Positions 47,681-56,353 of a stretch of 64,000 bases of DNA are shown here, one piece after another. Made by a program: the position numbers and the translations under genes. Under the pieces are notes generated by a model. That model was not told where the DNA came from and ran no database searches. It saw only the letters and a program-made list of their open reading frames with translations. The stretch is from Rossellomorea pakistanensis (GTDB taxonomy: Bacteria > Bacillota > Bacilli > Bacillales > Bacillaceae_B), in assembly GCF_016908495.1 (NCBI RefSeq), contig NZ_JAFBDZ010000004.1:124001-188000 (forward strand), given 5' to 3'. Each line of letters begins with the position of its first letter. The stretch's first letter is position 1.

Positions 47681-48928
47681 TTACTCACTCATTTCTGATA
47701 CTTCATTTAGCGCTTTCTTTGGCTCCATTAACGTACTTGGATTAAATATTTGTTCAAATGCAAGGTTTAAGCTTTCAGAAACAACACTCCAGTCTTCCAC
47801 TAGATAGGATGATGGTGTATAACCATCACTCTTTTCAAGCATCGAATAGAATACACTTTTAACCGGATCTTCCTCTAGCTTCTCTTTTTCTACTAAACTT
47901 TTAAGTACAGGAAGTTCATACTCAATTCTTTGTTTATTCGCTTCTTCCCCTGTCCAATATTTCATGAATTCAAAGGCAGCTTCTTTATGCTTAGAATCTT
48001 TTGACATCGCTATACCAGAAGAACTAATGATACTCACACTTTTTCCATTATCAAACTTGGGTAATTCAATCACACCATAATCAATTCCGGCTTCTGTTAA
48101 AGTCCCAAGTGACCATGCACCGTTCACAAACATCGCAACTTTTCCTGACTTCATTTCAGTTGCACCTGAACCTTCAGTTGTTACCGCATAGCCTTTTTTC
48201 AGCATATCTTGAAACATATCAAAGACTTCAATCGACTCAGAGGAGTTAATCTTCCCCTTCAGCTTACCTTCTTTATCTACATAGGAAGTACCATTGCTCC
48301 ATAAATACATTTCAAAGTCATATGGATCCGGTTGTCCTGAAAAAGCAAATCCAGAAATTTTCTTCTCTTTATCCGTCAATTTCTTAGCGGTTTCTTGTAG
48401 TTCCTCCCAAGTCCAGCCAGCCTCAGGATAATCGATTCCTTTTTCATCAAAAAGTGTTTTATTATAGTAGACTACATGAGTTGTATATCCAACTGGCAAT
48501 CCTAGTACTTTCTCATTTTGAGTATTATAGTTCCATAGAGCATCATAAAAATTATCTTTATAACCCTCCCCCTCTTTTTCAATATAAGAATCAAGAGGTT
48601 CTAAAGCATCTTTGTATAATGGATAATTCCACATGTACATAACATCTGGAGCATCATTCCCACCCATACCAGCTGCTATTTTCGTGTCAAAATCAGCTCC
48701 GTATGCTTCAAGAACAACATTAATCTTGTCATGCTCAGCATTGAATTTATCGACTAAGTCCTGCTGCAAATCCAGCGTTTCTTCAGAGTCCCATGTGGCA
48801 AATCGAATGGTTTTAACACCATCTTTTCCCCCTTCATCAGCACCTGATGATGAGCTGCATCCAGACAGTAGTAAAACAGTAGCAATCGCAAATAACAAAA
48901 ACATTTTAAATTTTCTGTATTTTTTCAT
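47681..48928 (-). CDS. Extracellular sugar-binding lipoprotein of the ABC transporter
   Basis: 415 residues. The lipoprotein signal ends VLLLSGC with C24. The mature part has the family 1 solute-binding fold: TIRFATWDSEETLDLQQDLVDKFN at the start, GKVAMFVNGAWSLG (about 268-281) and HKEAAFEFMKYWTG. It captures oligosaccharides, here probably galactosides given lacZ. It is the first gene of the operon, with a sigma-A promoter whose -35 overlaps an AAACGTTT site. GAGGAGGGG precedes the ATG. Confidence 0.92.
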   Translation of the reverse strand: MKKYRKFKMFLLFAIATVLLLSGCSSSSGADEGGKDGVKTIRFATWDSEETLDLQQDLVDKFNAEHDKINVVLEAYGADFDTKIAAGMGGNDAPDVMYMWNYPLYKDALEPLDSYIEKEGEGYKDNFYDALWNYNTQNEKVLGLPVGYTTHVVYYNKTLFDEKGIDYPEAGWTWEELQETAKKLTDKEKKISGFAFSGQPDPYDFEMYLWSNGTSYVDKEGKLKGKINSSESIEVFDMFQDMLKKGYAVTTEGSGATEMKSGKVAMFVNGAWSLGTLTEAGIDYGVIELPKFDNGKSVSIISSSGIAMSKDSKHKEAAFEFMKYWTGEEANKQRIEYELPVLKSLVEKEKLEEDPVKSVFYSMLEKSDGYTPSSYLVEDWSVVSESLNLAFEQIFNPSTLMEPKKALNEVSEMSE

Positions 48929-48955
48929 TATACCCCTCCTCGTTATTTACATTTG

Positions 48956-48990
48956 ATTATAGTTTTTATTTTACTAAATGTAAACGTTTT
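48956..48990 (-). promoter_or_regulatory. Promoter and LacI/CcpA-type operator of the galactoside operon
   Basis: Minus strand TTTACA (48984-48979), a 17-base spacer, TATAAT (48961-48956). AAAACGTTTACA at 48990-48979, with an AAACGTTT core, overlaps the -35. It fits a LacI-family operator or a CcpA cre site (TGTAAACGTTTTA on the plus strand); both are plausible for a sugar operon. Confidence 0.72.
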
Positions 48991-49429
48991 ATTTAAGTTT
49001 TTACTAAAATATTTACTAATTTTCGGAATGTATAACAACCCCTTTTGGTTCTAACCGGTATTCCTCATGGGCTTGCGCAGTGCAAATATTAATAAGATAC
49101 CTAATTTAAATGGCCCATTCTACTATTCATAAGTTTTCACCATTTTACTAAAATATATTTCATTTACTGAGCACCTCGATTTTTTTCCTTTGGATAAGTT
49201 GAAAGCACTTTGTGTAGTCACTCTTCTAGATTTTTGAGTACGGATTGGATTATTTTCAATTGGACCTCGGGGAAGATTAGCGGATTTCGTGCTAGAAGAT
49301 AGGGTTTATTTTTTGAAGAATAAAGGAATTGCACGAATTTTCATTTTATTGAACAAAAAATAAAATAATTGCATATTTAGAGTTATTTACATATAAAAGA
49401 GCCAATCCTCGATCTTTACGGTCTAATAT
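48991..49429. other. Intergenic region upstream of the galactoside operon
   Basis: AT-rich. TTTACTAA-type motifs recur at about 48970, 49001, 49012 and 49143. No credible gene. A TGCACGAATTTTC word at 49331 resembles, inverted, the repeats at 42492-42540. Confidence 0.4.
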
Positions 49430-49467
49430 AAAAAAAGCAACGAGAGGGGTACCACCGTTGCCTTTTT
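49430..49467 (-). terminator. Terminator of the tandem-nitrilase gene, with a T-box-like core
   Basis: On the minus strand GGCAACG and CGTTGC pair around GTGGTACCCCTCT, followed by seven T. The GGTGGTACC loop recalls the T-box antiterminator core, but no T-box leader or downstream target gene is apparent. Confidence 0.75.
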
Positions 49468-49536
49468 CATAGATTATTAAACTTCAAGTTCTTTCAAAAT
49501 ACTCTCTTATGAATTACCTTTGTTTTCCCTTTTATA

Positions 49537-51381
49537 CTATTCCTCCACTAACGGTACAAAGTTTGGCGTTCTTCGTGAAAGGATTAATTGTTCTTGGTTA
49601 AACCAAGCATCAGATTGCAGAGTGTTAAACTTCACCACCAAAGCTTCTTCTTCATCCTCTGAAGCAACAACCGGTTGATCAAGGCCATATAAAGGATCGA
49701 GGGTGTATAAGCTACTTCTTCCTTGATAATCACGATCTGTCCCAATATAGTTTGCTATCACCGTGTAAGCTTGGGCTCCTATTGCAACCGCATCCCACGT
49801 GACCATTGAACCTTCTGGATATTCATTAACCGAGAGTTCTTTGTTAATTTCCATCGCACCGCCAAATTCTCCATGCCATGCTGAAGGGATCGCTATGATG
49901 TCAGCACGTTTAACTGCCAGTACACCTGATGCCTCAGGATATTGTGCATCTTCTCCTAATAAAACTCCGATTCTTCCTAACTCTTTCGATTCAAACACTG
50001 GTAAAGTAGAACCAGCTTCAGCCCATTTTTTATCAAATTTATTAAGGTGTGTTTTTTGATATTTCCCTATCGTTTCACCACTAGAAGACACAAGCTGGGC
50101 AGAATTATATAAAGACTTGTTCTCCTTTTCAATAAATCCATAAACAATAGATACTCGATATTCTTTAGCTATATCTGCTATGAATCTAGCTGTTTCTCCC
50201 TGAGTATCCTCAGCTAGAGCTTCTATTTCTTTTTTTCTTTTTCCATCAACGGGTCCCGTTAAGGAGAGTTCAGGAAGAACAACTAGGTTTAAGTCGTTAT
50301 TTTGTTTTTTGGCTTCCTTTACCAGTTTTATAATTTTTTCTTTATTTTTCTCTTTATCTCCAATAATCGGTTCATATTGAAGAGCCGCTGCTACTACCTC
50401 ATGGGAAGTTGTATTTTTTGTATAATCCCATGGGGCTACATAATGAACGATCTCCTTGTACAATTCTGGTCTTCTATTTTTTAGCCCTTCTTTATTCTTA
50501 TTATCAAAAAGCTGAGGGTCAATGGTTGCATAAGTAATTGTAGGTTCGTCGACATCCTGACTTTCATTCATCACGACAGAGGCTTCTGCAAGTTTTTTTC
50601 CTTCTGGTGACCAGATTGCGCTCCCTCCGACCATGTGAAATCCATTCTCCGTATTAGAGCGGTTAGCACTAATAATATACATTCCATTCTGTTGTGCTCT
50701 AGCAGGAAGGGCGGAAATCGTTTGTGCGGAGGAATTAGTAGGAAAAGCCAAGATGTCAGCCCCTTTAATGCCTGCTAATCTAGCCGTTTCGTAATAGGCA
50801 GAATCCATACATATATTGATGGCGATTTTTCCAATCTTAGTATCAAATACTGGTACACCTAAATCTCCCCAGGCAGCCCAGTGCATTTCCGTTTCCCACA
50901 TCTGTGTTTTACGATATTTCCCTATATAGCCTTCTGGCCCCACCAAAGCAGCTGAGTTATAATACATTCCTGTTTCGTTCTCGACTTCTGCCATTCCAAA
51001 TACAATATAGGCATCATATTTTTTCGCAAGCTTAACAAAGGCATCCGTCGTTTTACCAGGAATCGTATCAACGAAAGGACGAATGGCTTCACGGTTTGCA
51101 TAGTCGTAACCGGTTGTAGACATTTCTGGTGCAACGACAAGTTTGGCTCCTTTTGTTAAAGCTTCTTCTGTTATTTTCAGTAGTTCTGTAATGTTTTTCT
51201 CTCTCTCGTTTAGAATAGGATTGAACTGGATGGAAGCCACCTCAAAAGGTTCAGCTTTTTTCTTTTGATTGTTTTGATTATGTGGTTTAGCGAAGGAATC
51301 TGTTGAGCCAATTTCACATCCAGATAATATCAAGACTGAAATGAACAAAAGAAATAGGATAATATTTTTTTTCATAGACAT
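49537..51381 (-). CDS. Lipoprotein with two carbon-nitrogen hydrolase (nitrilase) domains
   Basis: 614 residues, twice the size of a single nitrilase-fold enzyme. The lipoprotein signal ends LILSGC with C22. Domain 1 (about 45-320) has the full triad: E86 (VVAPEMSTTG), K158 (KYRKTQ), C191 (AINICMDSAYYE). Domain 2 (about 335-600) keeps E (VVLPELSLTG) and K (KYQKTHLN), but the cysteine position reads GVLLGEDAQYPE, so that half should be inactive. The family hydrolyses amides or nitriles. Secreted lipid-anchored forms are unusual. It is monocistronic, with AAAGGAG before the ATG. Substrate unknown; an extracellular amide or N-acyl compound is likely. Confidence 0.85.
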   Translation of the reverse strand: MSMKKNIILFLLFISVLILSGCEIGSTDSFAKPHNQNNQKKKAEPFEVASIQFNPILNEREKNITELLKITEEALTKGAKLVVAPEMSTTGYDYANREAIRPFVDTIPGKTTDAFVKLAKKYDAYIVFGMAEVENETGMYYNSAALVGPEGYIGKYRKTQMWETEMHWAAWGDLGVPVFDTKIGKIAINICMDSAYYETARLAGIKGADILAFPTNSSAQTISALPARAQQNGMYIISANRSNTENGFHMVGGSAIWSPEGKKLAEASVVMNESQDVDEPTITYATIDPQLFDNKNKEGLKNRRPELYKEIVHYVAPWDYTKNTTSHEVVAAALQYEPIIGDKEKNKEKIIKLVKEAKKQNNDLNLVVLPELSLTGPVDGKRKKEIEALAEDTQGETARFIADIAKEYRVSIVYGFIEKENKSLYNSAQLVSSSGETIGKYQKTHLNKFDKKWAEAGSTLPVFESKELGRIGVLLGEDAQYPEASGVLAVKRADIIAIPSAWHGEFGGAMEINKELSVNEYPEGSMVTWDAVAIGAQAYTVIANYIGTDRDYQGRSSLYTLDPLYGLDQPVVASEDEEEALVVKFNTLQSDAWFNQEQLILSRRTPNFVPLVEE

Positions 51382-51685
51382 CTATTACTCCTTTTTTAAA
51401 TGATTAGAGTGTATTCGATTGAATGTCTTATCAATAAATCCCCTTTATAATAACTCCTTCTATATTCAAAAATATCCTTTCAATGATGAGAGAATAGATA
51501 AAGCTGTCCCAAAAAGAATCTGGAACCACATGTTTTTCATTCTTTAGAAGAGGTATTGAAAGTTCTTCTAGATATTGAATCCTGTGTTTCCTGACACTCT
51601 TGATTGGAACAGCTTCATAAATGAGACTCGGATTAGGAGCTTTTTCTCTCTATACACGTATATTTCAAATCTCAAATTCTATGGT
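51382..51685. other. Intergenic region after glcF with dispersed repeat copy 2
   Basis: 304 bp. Positions 51501-51530 hold AAGCTGTCCCAAAAAGAATC then TGGAACCACA, a copy of the dispersed repeat. AAAGAAT (51513-51519) and ATTCTTT (51539-51545) can form a weak terminator for the glcF strand. It also carries the promoter of the nitrilase lipoprotein gene's upstream side, not resolved. No gene. Confidence 0.5.
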
Positions 51686-52999
51686 CTACTGAATATAAAT
51701 TCCACACGATCTAGCCAACAACTCAACAAGGTGGATCGATTCTGGCTGCCCTTCCCCGTAAGTATTGATCCCATGTGATATTTGAATCAAGCAACCAGGA
51801 TTGGAAGTGACTACGATATCTGGTTTGATGATGTTCACTTCATCCATTTTATCGCCTAGTATTTTCATCGATTCATCGTACTGTTGAATGTTGTAAATCC
51901 CTCCAGAGGCACAGCAAGAGTTCTTGCTTGGTAATTCGATATACTTGACTCCCGGGATTTGTTGAATGAGCCATTCTGGGAACGCTCCTGCTTTTTGGAC
52001 ATTTGATAGATGGCATGAAGGTTGATAGGTGACGACTTTATCAAGCTTCTCCGTAAAAGGAAGAGAATTTAAAGAGGATAATACCTCAGAAATATCCTTG
52101 ATTTTCCCCGTAAATTTCTTCGCTTTCATCATCCACTCTGTATCGTCTTTCAATAGATGGTCGTATTCCTGAAGAATCGCCCCACATCCGCCTGCATTGG
52201 TAATAATCGTATCTACCGCATATTCTTCAAATGCAGTAAGGTTTTCTTTTGCTAATTGGCGGGCTTGTTTCATTTGTCCCTGATGAGCATGGAGGGCACC
52301 ACAACAGGTTTGTTCTTCAGGAACATAAACGTTACAGCCTGAAACCCTTAGGAGTTCAAGAGTATAATAGTTAACGTGATAGAACACGGCATCATTAATG
52401 CATCCGAGAAATAAAGCGACCGTTTTCACTGCATTTTCTGTTTTGGCTTCGTACAGCCTACCTCTTTTAATCTGGTATTTTTTTGCAGGAACCTTAGGGA
52501 GTGCCTTTTCAAAGCTTCCTACGTTTTTGACCAGCTTTTCGGATAGATTGGTAGACCGTACAAATTTTTGCAATCCACTTTTTTGATAGAGATAATACAG
52601 GTCACTGGATACCTTCATTGATTTAGGCTTTGTAAATAGTTGGTTTAAAGCAAAATCCTTAAAGGCATGATTTTTCTTTTCATGGACTTCCATATCGTGT
52701 ATGACTTCTTTAGCATTTTCTAAAATCGAGCCATATGGAACATCGACTGGACATGCGATTTCACAAGCTCTACACCCAAGGCAAAGGTCAATGGGCACCT
52801 TCAAATCTTCAATAAGATCAATTTTCCCTTCTGCCGCCATTTTGACAAGATTGATCCGTCCCCTTGGCGAGGCGCTCTCCGTTTCCATAGACTTATAAGT
52901 CGGACAAGCTGGAAGACAGTAGCCACACTGGATGCATTGGTTGACTTCATCATAGGTTTTCTTATAAAGAACGTTAGTGAGTGTGTCATCCTTACTCAT
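51686..52999 (-). CDS. glcF: Glycolate oxidase iron-sulfur subunit GlcF
   Basis: 437 residues. Two ferredoxin-type clusters lie at the N-terminus: CIQCGYCLPACPTYKS (about 18-33) and CLGCRACEIACPVD (about 73-86). Two CCG-type domains follow (EQTCCGALHAHQG and KNSCCASGGIYN). It passes electrons from the flavin subunit to the quinone pool during oxidation of glycolate, D-lactate or similar 2-hydroxyacids. It overlaps glcD by 8 bp and is last in the hydrolase-DUF6282-glcD-glcF operon. GlcE is absent, as is common in Bacilli. Confidence 0.92.
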   Translation of the reverse strand: MSKDDTLTNVLYKKTYDEVNQCIQCGYCLPACPTYKSMETESASPRGRINLVKMAAEGKIDLIEDLKVPIDLCLGCRACEIACPVDVPYGSILENAKEVIHDMEVHEKKNHAFKDFALNQLFTKPKSMKVSSDLYYLYQKSGLQKFVRSTNLSEKLVKNVGSFEKALPKVPAKKYQIKRGRLYEAKTENAVKTVALFLGCINDAVFYHVNYYTLELLRVSGCNVYVPEEQTCCGALHAHQGQMKQARQLAKENLTAFEEYAVDTIITNAGGCGAILQEYDHLLKDDTEWMMKAKKFTGKIKDISEVLSSLNSLPFTEKLDKVVTYQPSCHLSNVQKAGAFPEWLIQQIPGVKYIELPSKNSCCASGGIYNIQQYDESMKILGDKMDEVNIIKPDIVVTSNPGCLIQISHGINTYGEGQPESIHLVELLARSCGIYIQ

Positions 53000-54401
53000 T
53001 TTGCGTTAATACCACCTTTGTTTGCCCTTTCTGTGGAAACATTTTGCCCGGGTTCATAATGTTGTTAGGATCCCAAGCTTCCTTGATTTTTTTCATTAAA
53101 TCAAGGGTTACCCCAAGCTCCCCTCGCATGTAAGGGGCTTTTAATATTCCAATGCCATGCTCACCAGATAACGTTCCACCGAGGTCAATGGCTGCTTGGA
53201 AGATTTCGCCGACAGCAAGCTCAGCCTTTTTCATTTCTTCTATATTTCTCTTATCGGTAATAATGTTTGGGTGAAGATTCCCATCACCGGCATGACCGAA
53301 CACAACCAAATTTAGCTGATATTTATTACGGATCGAATGAAGTTTTTCGATCATATCCGGAATTTTGCTTCTTGGCACCGTCGCGTCTTCTGAAATTTTC
53401 GTTGGCCCTAATTGGGTAATAGCGGGTGATACCATTTTTCGAGCTTTCCAAATCTTCATACGATCTTCTTCTGTTTTCGCTACCTTTACCTTTGAACCTG
53501 GAAAGGCACTGCAAATTCTAGAGCATTTATCGATTTCTTCATTGACCGATGCCATATGGCCGTCAACCTCAATGATGACAATCGCTTCCGCATCAAGAGG
53601 CAGGCCTGATGGCTGATAATGCTCCACCGCTTCAATACAGTATTTGTCCATGAGCTCCATGGCCGCTGGTAAAACTCCTGAAGACAATATATTGGTAATC
53701 GCCCGACCAGAGTCTACTACACTCTGAAAAGAAGCGAGCAAGGTCATTTTATGGGCAGGTTTTGGAATGAGACGTAGCGTAACTTCTGTGATGACTCCAA
53801 GCAGTCCCTCAGACCCAACAATAAGTCTTGTTAAATCAAAGCCTGTTACATTTTTTACTGTTTTTCCACCTGTTCGGACGATCTCTCCCGTGGGTGTAAC
53901 CATTTCTAAACCAATAACGTATTCCTTCGTGGTCCCATATTTTAACCCTTTAGGTCCACTTGAATTTTCAAGGATGTTCCCCCCAATCGTTGAGACATGG
54001 GAGCTGCTTGGATCCGGAGGGTAGAACAGCCCTTCCTTTTCTGCATTTTCATGAATGCTCGAAGTAATTACACTTGGGGTGGCAATCGCAAGCATATTTT
54101 CTTTATCAATAACTAAGGTTTTTGGGTACTGCGACATATCGAGCACCATCCCCCCCATTGTCGGGAGAGGGCCGCCACTTAAAGAAGTAGCAGACCCTCT
54201 GGGATAAACCGGAATTTGATAGGTATTGGCTATCATGATTATTTTGCTGATTTCTTCCTTAGATTGGGGTTGAAGAACCACTTCTGGCAAATATTCACCA
54301 AATGAAGCGTCAAAGCTAAATGAATACAGATCCTTCTTCTTGGTGAAAATTCGACTTTCTTCAACGATTCCTCTTAGCTCATTCAGAATTTGTTCATTCA
54401 T
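52992..54401 (-). CDS. glcD: Glycolate oxidase/2-hydroxyacid dehydrogenase FAD subunit GlcD
   Basis: About 469 residues from ATG 54401, which has AGGTG 9 bases upstream; the GTG at 54413 overlaps that site. FAD-binding type 4 motifs: VYPRGSATSLSGGPLP (about 65-80), YPPDPSSSHVSTIGGNILENSSG, and the closing LSGEHGIGILKAPYM. It oxidises an alpha-hydroxyacid and passes electrons to GlcF. The family includes glycolate, D-lactate and D-2-hydroxyglutarate oxidases. Operon position after an alpha/beta hydrolase and DUF6282 protein suggests the hydroxyacid is released from a larger compound. Confidence 0.9.
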   Translation of the reverse strand: MNEQILNELRGIVEESRIFTKKKDLYSFSFDASFGEYLPEVVLQPQSKEEISKIIMIANTYQIPVYPRGSATSLSGGPLPTMGGMVLDMSQYPKTLVIDKENMLAIATPSVITSSIHENAEKEGLFYPPDPSSSHVSTIGGNILENSSGPKGLKYGTTKEYVIGLEMVTPTGEIVRTGGKTVKNVTGFDLTRLIVGSEGLLGVITEVTLRLIPKPAHKMTLLASFQSVVDSGRAITNILSSGVLPAAMELMDKYCIEAVEHYQPSGLPLDAEAIVIIEVDGHMASVNEEIDKCSRICSAFPGSKVKVAKTEEDRMKIWKARKMVSPAITQLGPTKISEDATVPRSKIPDMIEKLHSIRNKYQLNLVVFGHAGDGNLHPNIITDKRNIEEMKKAELAVGEIFQAAIDLGGTLSGEHGIGILKAPYMRGELGVTLDLMKKIKEAWDPNNIMNPGKMFPQKGQTKVVLTQNE

Positions 54402-55278
54402 TTTTATCAACACCTAATAAGGTTCGTGGATTTTCTTGAAGCATCCTAATGACTTGCTCTTCACTAACTCCATGTGAGAGAAGCTCTTCTACAAAACGAT
54501 TCATGGCATAAACAGGTGCCTCGTGGTGTGGCTGACCATAATCGGTGACAAGAATACAGGATTCATGACCAATGATCTCAATTGTTTTTGCCATTTCTTC
54601 TACCGTTAAATCGTGAAAATCCGAGCTGCAGGCTAACAAACATTTTTCAATCATACATCCTTCTGAAGCAAAATATAGTTGATCTTCAAGTGGGATTTTT
54701 GATATCCCCATGTCGGCATGCTGTATAATGATTTTCCGAACCCCTGCTTCTTTGGCCGCACGTACAATTTGATGCTGTTCTTTTAAAGACATATGACCTG
54801 TTGCTAAAACCGCGTCATAGTCCGTGATCAGGCGAAAAATTATTTCTACTTCTTCTATTAAATGACCGTCTTCGTCTATCGAAACGGTTGACTCGGACAA
54901 AAGAGGATTTCCATTGAATAGCTTCGTATTTTTACTTTTGAAGTATTGCTGATGCTGACCAGCAGAAAGGGTGGGAAACCAAACGACCTTCCCTCCCATT
55001 TTTAGCGCAGTTTCAACTGCATATGGATTGAGTCCCCCGACATGCTGATTCAGGACGATACCACCAAATACGCTTACAGAAGGCTCTTTCTCATTTAAGA
55101 GAAAGGCCCGCTCAGCCGTTGATGACTCATGACTTTTTAATACGATTCCGCCCATCTTTGCCGCTTTCGCATCTTCTAGAAGCTCCCAATCGGTTTGCCT
55201 TCTTTTAAAAATACTTGGGGAACTATGAACATGGAAATCATATGAACCCTCAAGTAAGGGATGAAACTGATTTTTCAT
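54394..55278 (-). CDS. DUF6282 family protein (amidohydrolase-like)
   Basis: About 294 residues from ATG 55278, chosen because AAAGGTGAT precedes it. An N-terminal SYDFHVHSSPSIFKRRQ (HxH metal motif near residue 17), VLATGHMSLKEQ, IIIQHADMG and CILVTDYGQPHHE mark a TIM-barrel metal-dependent hydrolase; DUF6282 is the best family name I recall. Substrate not established. It overlaps the alpha/beta hydrolase gene by 29 bp and glcD by 8 bp, so all four are coupled. It may open or hydrolyse an intermediate before GlcDF. Confidence 0.75.
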   Translation of the reverse strand: MKNQFHPLLEGSYDFHVHSSPSIFKRRQTDWELLEDAKAAKMGGIVLKSHESSTAERAFLLNEKEPSVSVFGGIVLNQHVGGLNPYAVETALKMGGKVVWFPTLSAGQHQQYFKSKNTKLFNGNPLLSESTVSIDEDGHLIEEVEIIFRLITDYDAVLATGHMSLKEQHQIVRAAKEAGVRKIIIQHADMGISKIPLEDQLYFASEGCMIEKCLLACSSDFHDLTVEEMAKTIEIIGHESCILVTDYGQPHHEAPVYAMNRFVEELLSHGVSEEQVIRMLQENPRTLLGVDKNE

Positions 55279-56173
55279 AGAGATCACCTTTAAGTGCATG
55301 TTGTAGAAATTCATCTAGCTTGTTGTTTAAACGAATAAATTCAGCGTGGTCTTCAAACATAAAATCGTTATGTTTGCCTTCAATCCAATAGAAGGTTTTC
55401 GGTGAGTTTGCACGCTGATAAAGGGATACAGATTCTGACTTTGGATGAAGAAGGTTGTCTTTTCCATGTCCGATGAATACCGGCACAGGGGAAATCTTCT
55501 CTACTACATCTTCTGCGTTCGTCTCTAAAATAGAATCAGTAAATAATAGTTGTGTCTCATGACCAAATCCATAAACGGAGGACAATTCATTTTCAACATA
55601 ATCCTTAGTAGCAGGGTCTAACGGATAATGGATGAAGGTAGGAGCTAATTGAGATTTCCCCTCATTAGCTCGGACTTTACGATCTTCATCCAATACTTTC
55701 TCAATCTCTGCCCATTCCACATAGGAATGAATCGACTTCAACCATCTCTCTCCATTATAAAAGCCATTTAACCCTGCAACGGCTTTAACTCTTTTGTCTT
55801 TTGCTGCCACATGGATGACATTGCATGCCCCCATTCCCCAACCAATTAGACCGATTTTGTTCTCGTCCACATTTTCGTGAGTCGATATGTAGCTAATAGC
55901 GTGTTGAATGTCTCTGACTTGCTCCTCTAATACGACTCTACCTTTCTCTCCTTCACTATCAGCAAAACCACGATAATCAAAACCAAAACAGAGATATCCT
56001 TTTTGCGTTAGTTTTTCAGCGAATAACTTTGGATAGAATTCATTAAAGCCTTGATATCCTGAGTTAATGATGACAGCAGGGTATTGTTTACTTTCATGAA
56101 ATTGATCTGGCAAATAGTAGCTTCCTTTTAACGTTAATCCATCACTATAAAACTCTACTTTTTTTTCTAACAT
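55250..56173 (-). CDS. Alpha/beta hydrolase with altered nucleophile elbow
   Basis: 307 residues. Strand order and motifs resemble the dienelactone-hydrolase/YcjY-type group: VIINSGYQGFNEFYPKLFAEKL, FGFDYRGFADSEGEKG, the elbow GLIGWGMGACN, Asp in FIGHGKDNLLHP and His in EGKHNDFMF. The elbow reads G-W-G-M-G, so glycine stands where the serine nucleophile is expected. It may be non-classical or act without covalent catalysis; a read error at that codon is possible. First gene of the glcDF operon, with AGAGGTGA before its ATG, controlled from the divergent region at 56214-56332. Confidence 0.82.
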   Translation of the reverse strand: MLEKKVEFYSDGLTLKGSYYLPDQFHESKQYPAVIINSGYQGFNEFYPKLFAEKLTQKGYLCFGFDYRGFADSEGEKGRVVLEEQVRDIQHAISYISTHENVDENKIGLIGWGMGACNVIHVAAKDKRVKAVAGLNGFYNGERWLKSIHSYVEWAEIEKVLDEDRKVRANEGKSQLAPTFIHYPLDPATKDYVENELSSVYGFGHETQLLFTDSILETNAEDVVEKISPVPVFIGHGKDNLLHPKSESVSLYQRANSPKTFYWIEGKHNDFMFEDHAEFIRLNNKLDEFLQHALKGDLYEKSVSSLT

Positions 56174-56213
56174 TTTTTCACCTCTTATGATTATTCAGTC
56201 TCAAACCCACAAA

Positions 56214-56332
56214 TGAAAACGCTTAACTCTTAACTTGTAATACAAGTATACTACCAATCTCATTTTTTTCAATATGTAATTGTAATTTTCTAAAATTATT
56301 GTATACTTGTATTACAAATGAGAACGCTTACT
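56214..56332. promoter_or_regulatory. Divergent control region with paired FadR-type operators and cre-like sites
   Basis: Two near-identical 13-bp palindromes lie in mirror arrangement: CTTGTAATACAAG (56234-56246) and CTTGTATTACAAA (56306-56318). Each follows a -10 TATACT. The left promoter (-) is TTGAAA-16-TATACT, the right one (+) TTGTAA-16-TATACT. Outside each is a cre-like TGAAAACGCTTAAC (56214-56227) or TGAGAACGCTTACT (56319-56332). The layout implies joint control of the glcDF operon and the GltS symporter, probably by the GntR/FadR protein encoded after gltS, plus carbon repression. Confidence 0.82.
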
Positions 56333-56353
56333 TATTAAATGAGGGGGATGAAT

